This document shows, one piece after another, positions 56,275 to 64,000 of a DNA stretch of 64,000 bases. This stretch comes from Cognatishimia activa (GTDB lineage: Bacteria; Pseudomonadota; Alphaproteobacteria; Rhodobacterales; Rhodobacteraceae): NCBI RefSeq assembly GCF_017798205.1, contig NZ_CP060010.1, positions 2,232,001-2,296,000 of the forward strand, written 5' to 3'. The notes beneath the pieces were generated by a model, which saw only the letters and a list, made by a program, of their open reading frames with translations, did no database searches and was not told where the DNA came from. Both the position numbers and the translations under genes were made by a program. How positions within the stretch are numbered: the stretch's first letter is position 1; each line of letters opens with the position of its first letter.

Positions 56275-56288
56275 CTTCGTCTCCGCCA
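56275..56288 (+). repeat. Third copy of the tRNA-Ser 3' end
   Basis: CTTCGTCTCCGCCA, same strand and identical to 35269-35282 and 46224-46237. It may be the right border of an older element (46238-56288). Confidence 0.7.
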
Positions 56289-56499
56289 CCCAAAACCTCA
56301 CAAAAATCAGTATGATGTTGGGGGGTTCTGATCGAGGAGTCCGCAAGACTCCTTTTTCACACCACCATTTGAGAGCCCAAATCGATGACGTCGTTCTTTG
56401 CGGTCAAACAATCGTCGCCTTTCAAGTCACAGTAGTCTTTCTGTGCGAGAAGCCCCCATTGCCCAATTGTTGCACAAAGTGTCCGTGTTCGTAAAATAA

Positions 56500-56516
56500 G
56501 TTGCGTCATTTGCAAC
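56500..56516. promoter_or_regulatory. LysR-type operator upstream of lysR
   Basis: GTTGC-GTCATTT-GCAAC, 14 bases before the lysR start. The same GTTGC-N7-GCAAC occurs at 57445-57461 before the dehydrogenase operon. Confidence 0.6.
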
Positions 56517-56529
56517 AGTCTGACTCGAT

Positions 56530-57432
56530 ATGGATCAAAAACTCACCTCTACTTTTTTGCGTGTTTGCCAAGAGGGCTCTATTCGAGCAGCCGCTGTCGC
56601 TTTGGAACAAGAGCCTTCAACCATAAGCCGCCGACTGACCTCGTTGGAGGAAGAGCTCAGTATTCAATTGCTCGAGCGGCGAAAGAAGGGTGTCACACCG
56701 ACGGAAGCAGGCGCGTTGCTCTTGTGCCATTTGCGTGCTCAGATGGCTGAGCTAGAGGCGCTTACAGCTGAGTTTGACGCTTTGAGAGGGATGCGCAGGG
56801 GTACCGTTTCACTCGCGGTCGGAGATGGGTTTATCAGCGATTTGATCAAGAACGCACTGCCCGGTTTCAAGAGGATGCACCCAGAAATCACTTTCAACAT
56901 GCGAAGTGGTTCAACCGAAACCGTCATGCAAGATGTTCTCAATGATGTGGCGCATTTGGGTTTTGTTTTCAACGCGATGCCAGATCGCCAGTGTAAAGTA
57001 TTGGCGCATATGACGCAGCCGCTGCAACTCTTGGTCAGTCCGTCATCAGGATGCGCCAATACAGTCGCCCCTGTGTCAATCAACACTCTTGCCGGTATGA
57101 GAATGGCCCTGTTGTCGTCAGGGTCCGGCATAGGTGCGATGGTGCGCGAGGTCGAGACAACCTATGGGGTCCGTTTGAATCGAGATTTAGAAGCGAACTC
57201 GCTCGCAGCCGTACGTAACTTTGTTCGAGAAGGGCTGGGCGTCACTGTCCTTCCTTCTTTCGTCGTTGCGCAAGAGATCGCGGATGGCTCAATCGTAGAT
57301 TTGCCTGTGGACATACCTGAATTTGCAAAAGGCGAAGTCAGCATGATCGCTCGTTCGGGTCGGCGCCTGCCTGATGTCGCCATGAAGTTGGCAAACCACG
57401 CGATGCGGTCGATGCTGGCGTTCAAGACATGA
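56530..57432 (+). CDS. LysR-family transcriptional regulator
   Basis: 300 residues. An N-terminal winged HTH (STFLRVCQEGSIRAAAVALEQEPSTISRRLTSLE) is followed by the periplasmic-binding-protein-like effector domain (MRRGTVSLAVGDGFISDL, VRNFVREGLGVTVLPSF). The overlapping palindromes before it and before the following operon suggest autoregulation and control of the genes at 57536-61515. The effector is unknown. Confidence 0.9.
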   Translation: MDQKLTSTFLRVCQEGSIRAAAVALEQEPSTISRRLTSLEEELSIQLLERRKKGVTPTEAGALLLCHLRAQMAELEALTAEFDALRGMRRGTVSLAVGDGFISDLIKNALPGFKRMHPEITFNMRSGSTETVMQDVLNDVAHLGFVFNAMPDRQCKVLAHMTQPLQLLVSPSSGCANTVAPVSINTLAGMRMALLSSGSGIGAMVREVETTYGVRLNRDLEANSLAAVRNFVREGLGVTVLPSFVVAQEIADGSIVDLPVDIPEFAKGEVSMIARSGRRLPDVAMKLANHAMRSMLAFKT

Positions 57433-57444
57433 TCAAGAGTTGAT

Positions 57445-57461
57445 GTTGCAAATTTCGCAAC
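57445..57461. promoter_or_regulatory. LysR-type operator before the dehydrogenase operon
   Basis: GTTGC-AAATTTC-GCAAC, 75 bases before the start at 57536 and of the same form as the site before lysR. Confidence 0.6.
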
Positions 57462-57535
57462 ATTTTACTCGAACGCATGCAATTCACGGAACTAGGGTGA
57501 TGAGCTAACTTTCACAAAACCTTGGGGAGGGGCTC

Positions 57536-58393
57536 ATGATCGGATTGATTGGATTAGGTGCAATGGGGGGCGGATATGTCTCTCGTCTGATGGATCAGAA
57601 AATTGATCTATTGTGCTATGATGCCATGCCGGAAGCTCGCGACCGCGCGCGTGAATTGGGCGCCAGTGTAGCTCAAAGTCTTGCTGATTTTTGCGCTTGC
57701 GAAACGGTCCTTCTGTCTTTGCCTAAAGCCGCGATTGTAGCGTCGCTCATGGACGAGCTTGGTCCAAATCTGAAACCGGGCACCATTGTTGTGGACACAT
57801 CAACGTCAGAGCCCGACACCACCAAGCAGCTCGCTGCGACTGCTGAACGTCAGGGCTATGTTTTCCTTGATGGCCCCGTCAGCGGCGGACCTCTCGGAGC
57901 TCGCAGCGGCACTATGACGATGGTGGTCGGCGGCGACAAAACCGCCTTTGCAAAAGTCCGACCACTGCTCGAGAAAATGACGGGCAAGCTGCTCCATATA
58001 GGTCCGTCTGGCGCAGGTCATACGGTAAAGATCGCCAACAATCTCTTGTGCGCCGCGAACCTTGTTTTGATGAGTGAAATGGCGCAGATGGCCGAGCGTG
58101 CTGGCATTTCTTTGTCAGAGCTTCTTGCAGGCATCAACGCTGGGTCCGGTCGATCGGGCGTTAGCGAGGTAAACTTTCCCAAGTGGATCACCAACGAAGC
58201 TTATGACTCGGGGTTCACCATGGGATTGATGCGAAAAGATGTCGGCCTTGCCACCGGGTTGGCCGGCCGCTTGGGTATCGACCTTCCGGCGACCGAGGCG
58301 ATTGCCGCAATTTGGGAGAGCAGCCGCGAAGAGCTGGATGACAACGCCGACTTCAATGAAATCTTCAAATTCCGGAACACGTCTAATGCTTGA
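57536..58393 (+). CDS. NAD(P)-dependent beta-hydroxyacid dehydrogenase-family oxidoreductase
   Basis: 285 residues. Member of the 3-hydroxyisobutyrate/tartronate semialdehyde reductase family. The dinucleotide site is IGLIGLGAMGGGY, then FLDGPVSGGPLGARSGTMTMVVGG and the catalytic lysine in GHTVKIANNLL. Likely oxidises a beta-hydroxy acid to a semialdehyde, which the following aldehyde dehydrogenase could oxidise further. The reading frame overlaps that gene by eight bases. GGGGAGGGG is a very strong ribosome site. Confidence 0.88.
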   Translation: MIGLIGLGAMGGGYVSRLMDQKIDLLCYDAMPEARDRARELGASVAQSLADFCACETVLLSLPKAAIVASLMDELGPNLKPGTIVVDTSTSEPDTTKQLAATAERQGYVFLDGPVSGGPLGARSGTMTMVVGGDKTAFAKVRPLLEKMTGKLLHIGPSGAGHTVKIANNLLCAANLVLMSEMAQMAERAGISLSELLAGINAGSGRSGVSEVNFPKWITNEAYDSGFTMGLMRKDVGLATGLAGRLGIDLPATEAIAAIWESSREELDDNADFNEIFKFRNTSNA

Positions 58394-59900
58394 CCGAATT
58401 GCTCACTACAAGTCGCTCTGCAGCGCGCTGGGGCTCGCGGACATGCCTCAAAGTTACGTTGGGGGTGAGTTTGTCTCTGGCAGTGGCGCGATGATCGCCT
58501 TGGAGGACCCGTATTCCCGCGCTGTACTGGCCGAATATTCCGACTGTGGTGCGGCGATCGCAAATCAGGCCTGCGAGACGGCTGAGGCTGCGCAAAAGGT
58601 CTGGACGGCAGATTTCACCGCTGCGGGGCGCGGCGTGGTGATGCAGAAGATAGCAGCCTTGGTTGATGAACGGCAGGAAAGCTTGGCGCAGGTTGAGGCG
58701 GTCGTATCGGGCAAGCCAATCCGCGATTGTCGTGTTGAGGTGGCCAAGGTCTCGGAAATGTTCCGCTACTACGCCGGCTATACCGACAAGTTGCACGGGC
58801 AAGTGATCCCAGTACCCTCGGGCCATCTGAATTATACCATCCGCGAGCCTTTGGGCGTGATCTTCCAAATCACTCCGTGGAATGCGCCGATGTTCACTGC
58901 CGGTTGGCAGATTGCGCCTGCAATGGCCTGCGGGAACGGCGTTGTTTTGAAACCCAGCGAGCTGACGCCCGTGACCTCGGTTGCCTTGGCTGCCCTCTGC
59001 GAGGAAGCAGGCGCCCCAAAGGGACTGGTCAATGTGCTAGCAGGGCTTGGACCAACAGCCGGTGAAGCAGCCATTGCGCATGACGCGACGCGCAAAGTGG
59101 TTTTTGTAGGGTCGCCGGCAACCGGTCGAGTTGTGGCTACTTCGGCTGGGAGGGCGTTGAAACCGGTCGTGCTGGAACTGGGTGGGAAATCTGCCAACAT
59201 TGTATTTGAGGACGCCGACCTGGAAGCCGCCTGCAAGGGCGCGCAGGCCGCAATCTTTGCCACGGCAGGTCAAAGCTGCGTCGCAGGTTCGCGGCTCTTG
59301 GTGCAAGCATCAATCAAAGACCATTTTTTAGAGATGGTCGCGGATGGTATGAGTCACCTGAAAGTTGGTGATCCATTGGATGATGCGACAGAGATTGGCC
59401 CGATTAGCAATCGACGTCAGTTCGATCACGTGACAGCTATGGTCGATCAGGCAGTGCAAGAAGGAGCCAAGGTTCTGACAGGCCCCAGCTCCGAAGGCGA
59501 TGCGCTGATGGTGCCGCCTACGATCCTCGCCGGCCTGCCGCCCGAAGCAAGTGCTGCTCAAACCGAAATTTTCGGACCCGTCGTGACGGCTCTGAGTTTT
59601 GAAGATGAAGCCGATGCCCTGCGCATTGCCAATAGCACCGATTTCGGGCTGGCTGGTGCAGTTTGGACCAACAACGTTAGCCTTGCCCACCGTATGGCAG
59701 CAAAAGTGCGGGCAGGGACATTCTGGGTAAACGGGTATAAAGCCATCCATGTCTCAACCCCCTTCGGCGGCTCGCGTTCTTCGGGATTTGGTCGATCCTC
59801 TGGTATGGAGGTACTCATGGAATACACAGAGCCCAAAAGCGTATGGGTGGAAACAGCAGAAGTCCCCCGCGTGGCTTTTGGTTATGCCCCGAGCGAATGA
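58386..59900 (+). CDS. NAD(P)-dependent aldehyde dehydrogenase
   Basis: 504 residues from ATG 58386, overlapping the preceding stop. Oxidises an aldehyde to the acid. Catalytic residues are Cys298 (ATAGQSCVAGSR) and Glu264 (VVLELGGKSA), with Lys189 in VLKPSELTP. The substrate is unspecified, but coupling to the beta-hydroxyacid dehydrogenase suggests a semialdehyde. The C-terminus has SGFGRSSGMEVLMEYTEPKSVWVE, usual in this family. Confidence 0.92.
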   Translation: MLDRIAHYKSLCSALGLADMPQSYVGGEFVSGSGAMIALEDPYSRAVLAEYSDCGAAIANQACETAEAAQKVWTADFTAAGRGVVMQKIAALVDERQESLAQVEAVVSGKPIRDCRVEVAKVSEMFRYYAGYTDKLHGQVIPVPSGHLNYTIREPLGVIFQITPWNAPMFTAGWQIAPAMACGNGVVLKPSELTPVTSVALAALCEEAGAPKGLVNVLAGLGPTAGEAAIAHDATRKVVFVGSPATGRVVATSAGRALKPVVLELGGKSANIVFEDADLEAACKGAQAAIFATAGQSCVAGSRLLVQASIKDHFLEMVADGMSHLKVGDPLDDATEIGPISNRRQFDHVTAMVDQAVQEGAKVLTGPSSEGDALMVPPTILAGLPPEASAAQTEIFGPVVTALSFEDEADALRIANSTDFGLAGAVWTNNVSLAHRMAAKVRAGTFWVNGYKAIHVSTPFGGSRSSGFGRSSGMEVLMEYTEPKSVWVETAEVPRVAFGYAPSE

Positions 59901-59901
59901 C

Positions 59902-60636
59902 ATGAACCTTCTGGAAGACATCGCCCGCCTTTTTCACGCAGAACCCGCCTTGTCGGCGCTTCTTGGGTTTGAACCGGACGAGGTACAAAACGACGCTGAA
60001 CTGCTCGCCGCTGTCTTGGCCGGGCTCGTGCAAGACGCGCATGCGCGACATCGGGTGCGTGACTTGGTAGGTGAGGGATTTGCTGAGGACAGAGAGGCTG
60101 TTTCGGTCGCTTTGGAGGATCTCGCCGCCACTGCCGCGCGCGATCTGAGCACTGACCCTGCGCGGGTTTTGCTTTTTGCTGCGGGGTATCAGGGGCTGTT
60201 GTCCTATCGCGCATCTCGGGCTTTGTTCTTGTCGGGCCGTGACACCGCCGCCGCTGCGGTCAAAGCCATTCTAGGGCGACAGCTGAGCGTGGACATAGCC
60301 CCAGAGGCCGATATCGGTCGTCGGGTCTGGCTTGACCACGGGCTTGGCGTTGTAATCGGACGCACTGCGATCATCGAAGATGACGTGAGCATCTGGCACG
60401 GGGTCACTCTGGGGTCGAATTTTGTGAGTATGGGCGACCGCCGACACCCGCTTATCTGCAAAGGGGCAGTGTTGGGCGGTCATGCGATCATCTTGGGCGG
60501 CATTGATATCGGCGAAAACGCAGTCGTCGCCGCAGGGGCAATCGTGACCAGATCGGTTCCCGCTGGCAAAACGGTTTATGGTCCCAAGGCTACTATCCGC
60601 GATCGAAAGCCCGGCAGTTTCAGCGGATTTCTGTAG
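59902..60636 (+). CDS. Serine O-acetyltransferase-like hexapeptide protein
   Basis: 244 residues from ATG 59902, the position just after the previous stop. A helical N-terminal domain precedes a left-handed beta-helix with hexapeptide repeats (IGRRVWLDHGLGVVIGRTAIIEDDVSIWHGVTLGS, then GAVLGGHAIILGGIDIGENAVVAAGAIV). The catalytic histidine region (LDHGLGVVIG) fits serine acetyltransferases. The C-terminal tail that gives cysteine feedback in CysE is not clear. It may acetylate the serine or another hydroxy substrate in this pathway. Confidence 0.8.
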   Translation: MNLLEDIARLFHAEPALSALLGFEPDEVQNDAELLAAVLAGLVQDAHARHRVRDLVGEGFAEDREAVSVALEDLAATAARDLSTDPARVLLFAAGYQGLLSYRASRALFLSGRDTAAAAVKAILGRQLSVDIAPEADIGRRVWLDHGLGVVIGRTAIIEDDVSIWHGVTLGSNFVSMGDRRHPLICKGAVLGGHAIILGGIDIGENAVVAAGAIVTRSVPAGKTVYGPKATIRDRKPGSFSGFL

Positions 60637-60645
60637 GAGGTTGCA

Positions 60646-61515
60646 ATGGCATTTCTTGGGATCGACCATCCGCTGATCGCTGTTCATGATCTCGACAAAG
60701 CAATTGAGACTTACCGTGATTTGGGCTTCTTTATCGCGCCTCCGGGACAGCACCCTTGGGGAACCTCGACGGCGCTGGCTTTGTTCCGCCATCAGATCAT
60801 AGAGATTGTGAGCATTGGCGATGAGACTTTGCTGGATGGATACGAAGCGGGCGGGTTTCGCTTTGGTCGACATGTTGAAGAATTCCTGAACAGGTCCGAA
60901 GGCGTAGCTCTGACGGCGCTGTTCACCGAGGACGCAGAAGAGGCCGAGCAACAACTGGCCGATCGCGATATTCAATGCACTGGCACGATTGATTTTGGTC
61001 GCGATGTTGTCCGTGCAGACAGTAAGCCTGATCGAACCAAAACCACGCTTAAGGTTTTCCACAATGACAGCCTGCCGCGTTTGTCCGTTTTTGCATGCCA
61101 ACAACACCGACGCGACCTGCTGGAGTTTCCTAACAGGATGATCCATCCCAACGGCGCGCAAGGCTTTGCGGCCGCAACTATTGTGGCCGAGGACAAAGCA
61201 CCTGTGCTGGATTGGTTCGCCCGTATTCACAATGTGTCTGCCACAAAAGATGCCGAAGGGTTTGACGCTGTTGAGACCACCAACGGACATTGGCGCATCA
61301 TGGCGCCCGACCAATTTGAGGCTTTCTACAGAGTTACTTTATCCCAGGCTTTCTTCGCAAATGGACCGCGCATTTCAGCTTTGGATGTTCGTGTCAAAAA
61401 TCTTGGGGTCGTGAAGGATTGCGCCTCTGTGACTGTGTCAGAAACCGACGAACATCTTATTGCATCTGACATGTCGCAGCTTGGCGGAATAGCCCTGCGC
61501 TTTGTTCCCTCATAA
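60646..61515 (+). CDS. VOC-family glyoxalase-like protein
   Basis: 289 residues. Glyoxalase_3-type protein with two halves. The N-terminal part starts IDHPLIAVHDLDKAIETYRDLGFFIAPPGQHPWGTS, and the middle has PNRMIHPNGAQGFAAATIVAED with VLDWFARI as a second VOC module. GAGG lies before the ATG. In other alphaproteobacteria such genes lie in catabolic clusters. Reaction unknown. Confidence 0.78.
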   Translation: MAFLGIDHPLIAVHDLDKAIETYRDLGFFIAPPGQHPWGTSTALALFRHQIIEIVSIGDETLLDGYEAGGFRFGRHVEEFLNRSEGVALTALFTEDAEEAEQQLADRDIQCTGTIDFGRDVVRADSKPDRTKTTLKVFHNDSLPRLSVFACQQHRRDLLEFPNRMIHPNGAQGFAAATIVAEDKAPVLDWFARIHNVSATKDAEGFDAVETTNGHWRIMAPDQFEAFYRVTLSQAFFANGPRISALDVRVKNLGVVKDCASVTVSETDEHLIASDMSQLGGIALRFVPS

Positions 61516-61565
61516 CCTTCGCCTCACAATCTTGTCCGGCATCTGGTGTTGCGCTTTCTTACGGG

Positions 61566-61952
61566 TCAGTTGGAACCAGCAGGCGCGCTGTTAAAGCCGT
61601 CAATCATGCAGCCACCAGCGGGTCCAAAACAGCTTGCTTCGAAAATCTGCTCGCAGCGGATCTGATCTGAAGTCACATGGTCAAATACCTGCATGGTATT
61701 TTGATTGAATACGATGTGATCACCAGAGATGCGCTCATCAAGCCAGGATATGAAATAGATACCTTCGGCAATCTTCGTCACATGGGTTCGGAAGGTCTCT
61801 GCGGCTGCGCCATCGACGGACATCCATGTTTCGAGGTCGTTGATTTGGAGTTCAACAACACCCGCGCCGCTGTCATAGCGAAGCGTCTTGCCCATGAGTT
61901 CCGCCAACCCATCAGCATGGCTTTGAACAAGCGGTGGCTGGAATTCGGTCAA
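61566..61952 (-). CDS. Small MoaF-like (lipocalin-fold) protein
   Basis: 128 residues. The beta-rich sequence (KTLRYDSGAGVVELQINDLETWMSV, GIYFISWLDERISGDHIVFNQ) resembles the MoaF or phenolic-acid-decarboxylase-like calycin fold. No catalytic residues can be assigned. Convergent with the VOC gene. Its position in the cluster suggests binding or chemistry on the same substrate, as an inference. Confidence 0.55.
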   Translation of the reverse strand: MTEFQPPLVQSHADGLAELMGKTLRYDSGAGVVELQINDLETWMSVDGAAAETFRTHVTKIAEGIYFISWLDERISGDHIVFNQNTMQVFDHVTSDQIRCEQIFEASCFGPAGGCMIDGFNSAPAGSN

Positions 61953-62094
61953 AGAGGTGAGCCGCCCCGACTTCGCAAGTAAATGTCACTACGCTTTGTG
62001 CGTAGAAAAGGTCCGTCTGGCAACGCGAACTTGCATCCGCAGCGTCTTGCGGGACCGGTGTGTTTGCCTTGCGCTCGTCCTTTAACGTTCAGGC

Positions 62095-62958
62095 TTAAAA
62101 GTAAAAGGCGTGCGCCACTGAGTTGAAGACTTGATCGTAGTGGTCTGATGGGATCAAGGCTCTCTGGGTTTCAAACATTTTTTGATAGTCCGAATAGAGT
62201 TTGTCCACCGGGAAGTTCGATCCAAACATGACGCGATCCGGACCAAATTGCCCAATGACGTCTTCTACAATCGGCGCGAGGCTTTCCTGCGTCCAATTGT
62301 GTTCAAACATTCCAAGTCCAGAGAGTTTGCAAGTTACATGAGGCAGGTCTGAAAGATGCCGCAATGACCGCGCCCAATTGGCCAGACCCGCTTCCGTTCG
62401 ATCGTGTGGGGAGCCTGCGTGACAGAGCGCGACGGGCGTATCCGGCGCCTGTGCGATTACGGTGGCGGTTTTCTCCATGAGCTCTGGATTAAGCTGCAAG
62501 TCAAAACTCAGCCCGCGGTCACCCGCTTCCTTGAGACCTTTCAGGAATGAAGGGTCGTCCAGCAAGTCGTTCGTGCCTGTCACAGCATCTTCGCCAGGGG
62601 CACGTCCGATGATTTGGCGCACGCCTTTCACTGTCGAAAACCGCTGGTATTCATCCAGTTGAGCAGGCAGGTCCGGCGCTGTGAGATCGCAAAACACCAC
62701 TTGCGCCATCGGCCAATCCGGCGTGGCGTCGGCAACCGATTGAACCCATTTTGCCTCGGCCAACGGGTCCTCTGCGCCTACCTGAATGTGGACCGATCCG
62801 GTGATCCCGCAGGCACTCGCCTCAGCTCGGAACTCATTGATCAGATAGTCGCGCTGAATAGGGGAGGGATCTCCGAAAAAGCGTTCTACGCCTTGGGCCA
62901 TCAGCCAAGGGTAGTGTACCGCGTTCAAATCCCAGAGATGGTGATGTGCATCGATCAT
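62095..62958 (-). CDS. Amidohydrolase (COG3618, lactonase-like)
   Basis: 287 residues. TIM-barrel metal hydrolase of the amidohydrolase-2/fuconolactonase group. Metal-binding HxH appears as MIDAHHHLWDL, and other family points are HIQVGAEDP, LCHAGSP and MFGSNFPVDKLY with the catalytic Asp. Reactions include opening of sugar or pyrone lactones. The start overlaps the upstream SnoaL gene stop (ATGA), so they form an operon read leftwards. Confidence 0.86.
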   Translation of the reverse strand: MIDAHHHLWDLNAVHYPWLMAQGVERFFGDPSPIQRDYLINEFRAEASACGITGSVHIQVGAEDPLAEAKWVQSVADATPDWPMAQVVFCDLTAPDLPAQLDEYQRFSTVKGVRQIIGRAPGEDAVTGTNDLLDDPSFLKGLKEAGDRGLSFDLQLNPELMEKTATVIAQAPDTPVALCHAGSPHDRTEAGLANWARSLRHLSDLPHVTCKLSGLGMFEHNWTQESLAPIVEDVIGQFGPDRVMFGSNFPVDKLYSDYQKMFETQRALIPSDHYDQVFNSVAHAFYF

Positions 62959-63959
62959 GTGCGGGGCACCTCTTGCATGCGGGCCAGTATGTCGACGCCA
63001 AGGCCTTTCCAGAAATGCAGAAGGTCAATGAAGATCCAGTTCTCGGCCAGCTTGTCGCCTTCGCGACGATAGATGTCGATCACGCGCATCTCGCCAAGTT
63101 TGTCACTGGCAGGCATGCCCATAAACCCGCCATCATGGCGGGCGGTGAAATTCGGCCAGCCAAAGAAACCGCCGTAGTGCCCTTCGGCCATGCGGCAGAT
63201 GTGGTTTGTCTTGGATCGTTCAGAAAAGGCCGCGCGGAAGGGGCCAGAGTGCTGTTTGGCGTAGCGCTCGATTGTGTAGGTCGCACCGATCCCGGCTGGC
63301 CCCCACCAGATCATGTCGTCGTGCCATGTCCGCGCCAGTTCTTCTTCGAGTGGCAATCCAAGTTGCCAAGTGCCCAGATCCCCAATCATGGCGTTGATCG
63401 CCGCAAGGGTCGCGTCACCTTCGGCCTTTGGTTGCGCATCAAAGAGCAATCCATCATGCGTCATAGGCCCGGGCTGAACCAGATGCGCTGCGGTTTGAGG
63501 CGGGAAGGGATTTAGGCCCGCTTGCATCATCAAATGCGGGATATCGAAGTACATGGCGGTTTCGACGATCTTGCCGCCCGCGACCTTGTTGAACTCGCAA
63601 TACCGCAGGAAAGCCATTTTGCCCGTCGGCGCGATGCCAAGCCAAGGCTCATCAAAGAGCCCCATAAGGTGGCCCATAGACACAACCCATGAGCCGTCAA
63701 AGCCGTCGGTTTCATTCTTGCCTGCCATGAAAACATCCTGACGCCGTTGAAGCCGTTTTAAGGATGTTTTCAGGGGTGCCCAGAATTCTGATGCGACACG
63801 AATCGAGTCCGTCATTTCATTGAAAGGATGAAAGCCGCGCCACAGATAGTCGGTCGAAATATATTGACCCAGAACACCCGCTATATCGCCAGAATCGGCG
63901 GCGTCCAAAGCAGCATAGTATTCTCTAACTAAATGTTTTTCCGCTTGAAAGTCGACCAC
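62955..63959 (-). CDS. Double SnoaL/NTF2-fold protein
   Basis: About 334 residues from GTG 63959, preceded by GGGAGAGGTCGA. A GTG at 63989 is less likely. Two NTF2-like domains follow one another: the first with EYYAALDAADSGDIAGVLGQYIS and the second with WGPAGIGATYTIERYAKQHSGPFRAAF. Both keep the aromatic, cone-like pocket pattern (WRGFHPF, WWGPAG). SnoaL-type proteins act as cyclases, isomerases or hydrolases on polyketide-like and ring substrates. It overlaps the amidohydrolase by four bases. Confidence 0.75.
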   Translation of the reverse strand: MVDFQAEKHLVREYYAALDAADSGDIAGVLGQYISTDYLWRGFHPFNEMTDSIRVASEFWAPLKTSLKRLQRRQDVFMAGKNETDGFDGSWVVSMGHLMGLFDEPWLGIAPTGKMAFLRYCEFNKVAGGKIVETAMYFDIPHLMMQAGLNPFPPQTAAHLVQPGPMTHDGLLFDAQPKAEGDATLAAINAMIGDLGTWQLGLPLEEELARTWHDDMIWWGPAGIGATYTIERYAKQHSGPFRAAFSERSKTNHICRMAEGHYGGFFGWPNFTARHDGGFMGMPASDKLGEMRVIDIYRREGDKLAENWIFIDLLHFWKGLGVDILARMQEVPRT

Positions 63960-63982
63960 TCGACCTCTCCCTTTGATGGATT

Positions 63983-64000
63983 TTTGCACACGTTTGCAAA
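63983..64000. promoter_or_regulatory. TTGC-N8-GCAA site before the double SnoaL gene
   Basis: TTGC (63984-63987) and GCAA (63996-63999) flank eight bases, one more than the LysR-type sites at 56500 and 57445. It may be a variant operator. The window ends here. Confidence 0.3.

Larger units (their letters stand above)
56015..56529. other. Long gap between cydA and lysR with a tRNA-end repeat
   Basis: No convincing gene (a 60-codon frame at 56312-56494 lacks support). It holds the divergent promoters of cydAB and lysR, a third copy of the tRNA-Ser end at 56275-56288 and the palindrome GTTGC-N7-GCAAC at 56500-56516. Confidence 0.6.

Noticed and set aside
56312-56494. 60-codon forward frame near the third tRNA-end copy
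   Set aside because: Lies in a gap with other signals, has no ribosome site and no recognisable family.

Overview
The window looks like a chromosome segment of a marine alphaproteobacterium of the order Rhodobacterales (Roseobacter group). The gene order miaB, phoH, ybeY, corC, lnt, metK, trmB, aroA, cmk, rpsA, ihfB, the Rhodobacterales-type SAM/SAH riboswitch in front of metK, and protein families such as the sulfotransferase-like protein and the 'aggregation factor core' protein all point there. This is judged from gene content, not from a database search.

Bases 1-35282 are core chromosome. They hold tRNA modification (miaB, trmB), ribosome maturation and translation (ybeY, rpsA, rplY, pth), lipoprotein acylation (lnt), SAM synthesis (metK), aromatic amino-acid synthesis (aroA, trpF, trpB, trpA) and phenylalanine breakdown (phhA-phhB with a divergent Lrp/AsnC regulator). 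They also hold glutaminase, IHF beta, an FMN L-lactate dehydrogenase, ychF and a nucleoside hydrolase. A small accessory patch at 21.5-23.2 kb encodes two secreted PepSY-like proteins with extremely acidic tails and a membrane-anchored LuxR-type regulator.

A tRNA-Ser(GCT) gene at 35193-35282 is the attachment site of an 11-kb integrative element (35269-46237). The last 14 bases of the tRNA gene are repeated at 46224-46237, a tyrosine integrase lies just inside the left end, and paired TGCTACA-type repeats sit near both ends. The element is visibly more A+T-rich than the core. It carries two serine recombinases, a protein fusing two XRE helix-turn-helix domains to an NPPW-type methyltransferase, a ribbon-helix-helix protein, a four-helix membrane protein, a secreted alginate-lyase-like protein and several small unknown genes. 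Next to the right end is a tightly coupled pair, an XRE-ImmA/IrrE metalloprotease followed by a PIN-like nuclease. That pair is the best candidate here for a poorly described toxin-antitoxin or defence system.

A third copy of the same 14-base tRNA end lies at 56275-56288, so 46238-56288 may be a second, older unit stacked at the same tRNA. It holds a cryptochrome/photolyase, an aggregation-factor-like secreted protein, a Stealth phosphotransferase, FolE2 with a FolM-like reductase, a MATE exporter and cytochrome bd oxidase (cydAB), but no integrase.

From 56.5 kb to the end there is a catabolic-looking cluster. A LysR regulator precedes a beta-hydroxyacid-type dehydrogenase, an aldehyde dehydrogenase, a serine acetyltransferase-like protein and a glyoxalase-like protein. 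An oppositely oriented pair follows, a double SnoaL protein and an amidohydrolase. The palindrome GTTGC-N7-GCAAC occurs both before lysR and before the dehydrogenase operon and is probably the LysR operator.
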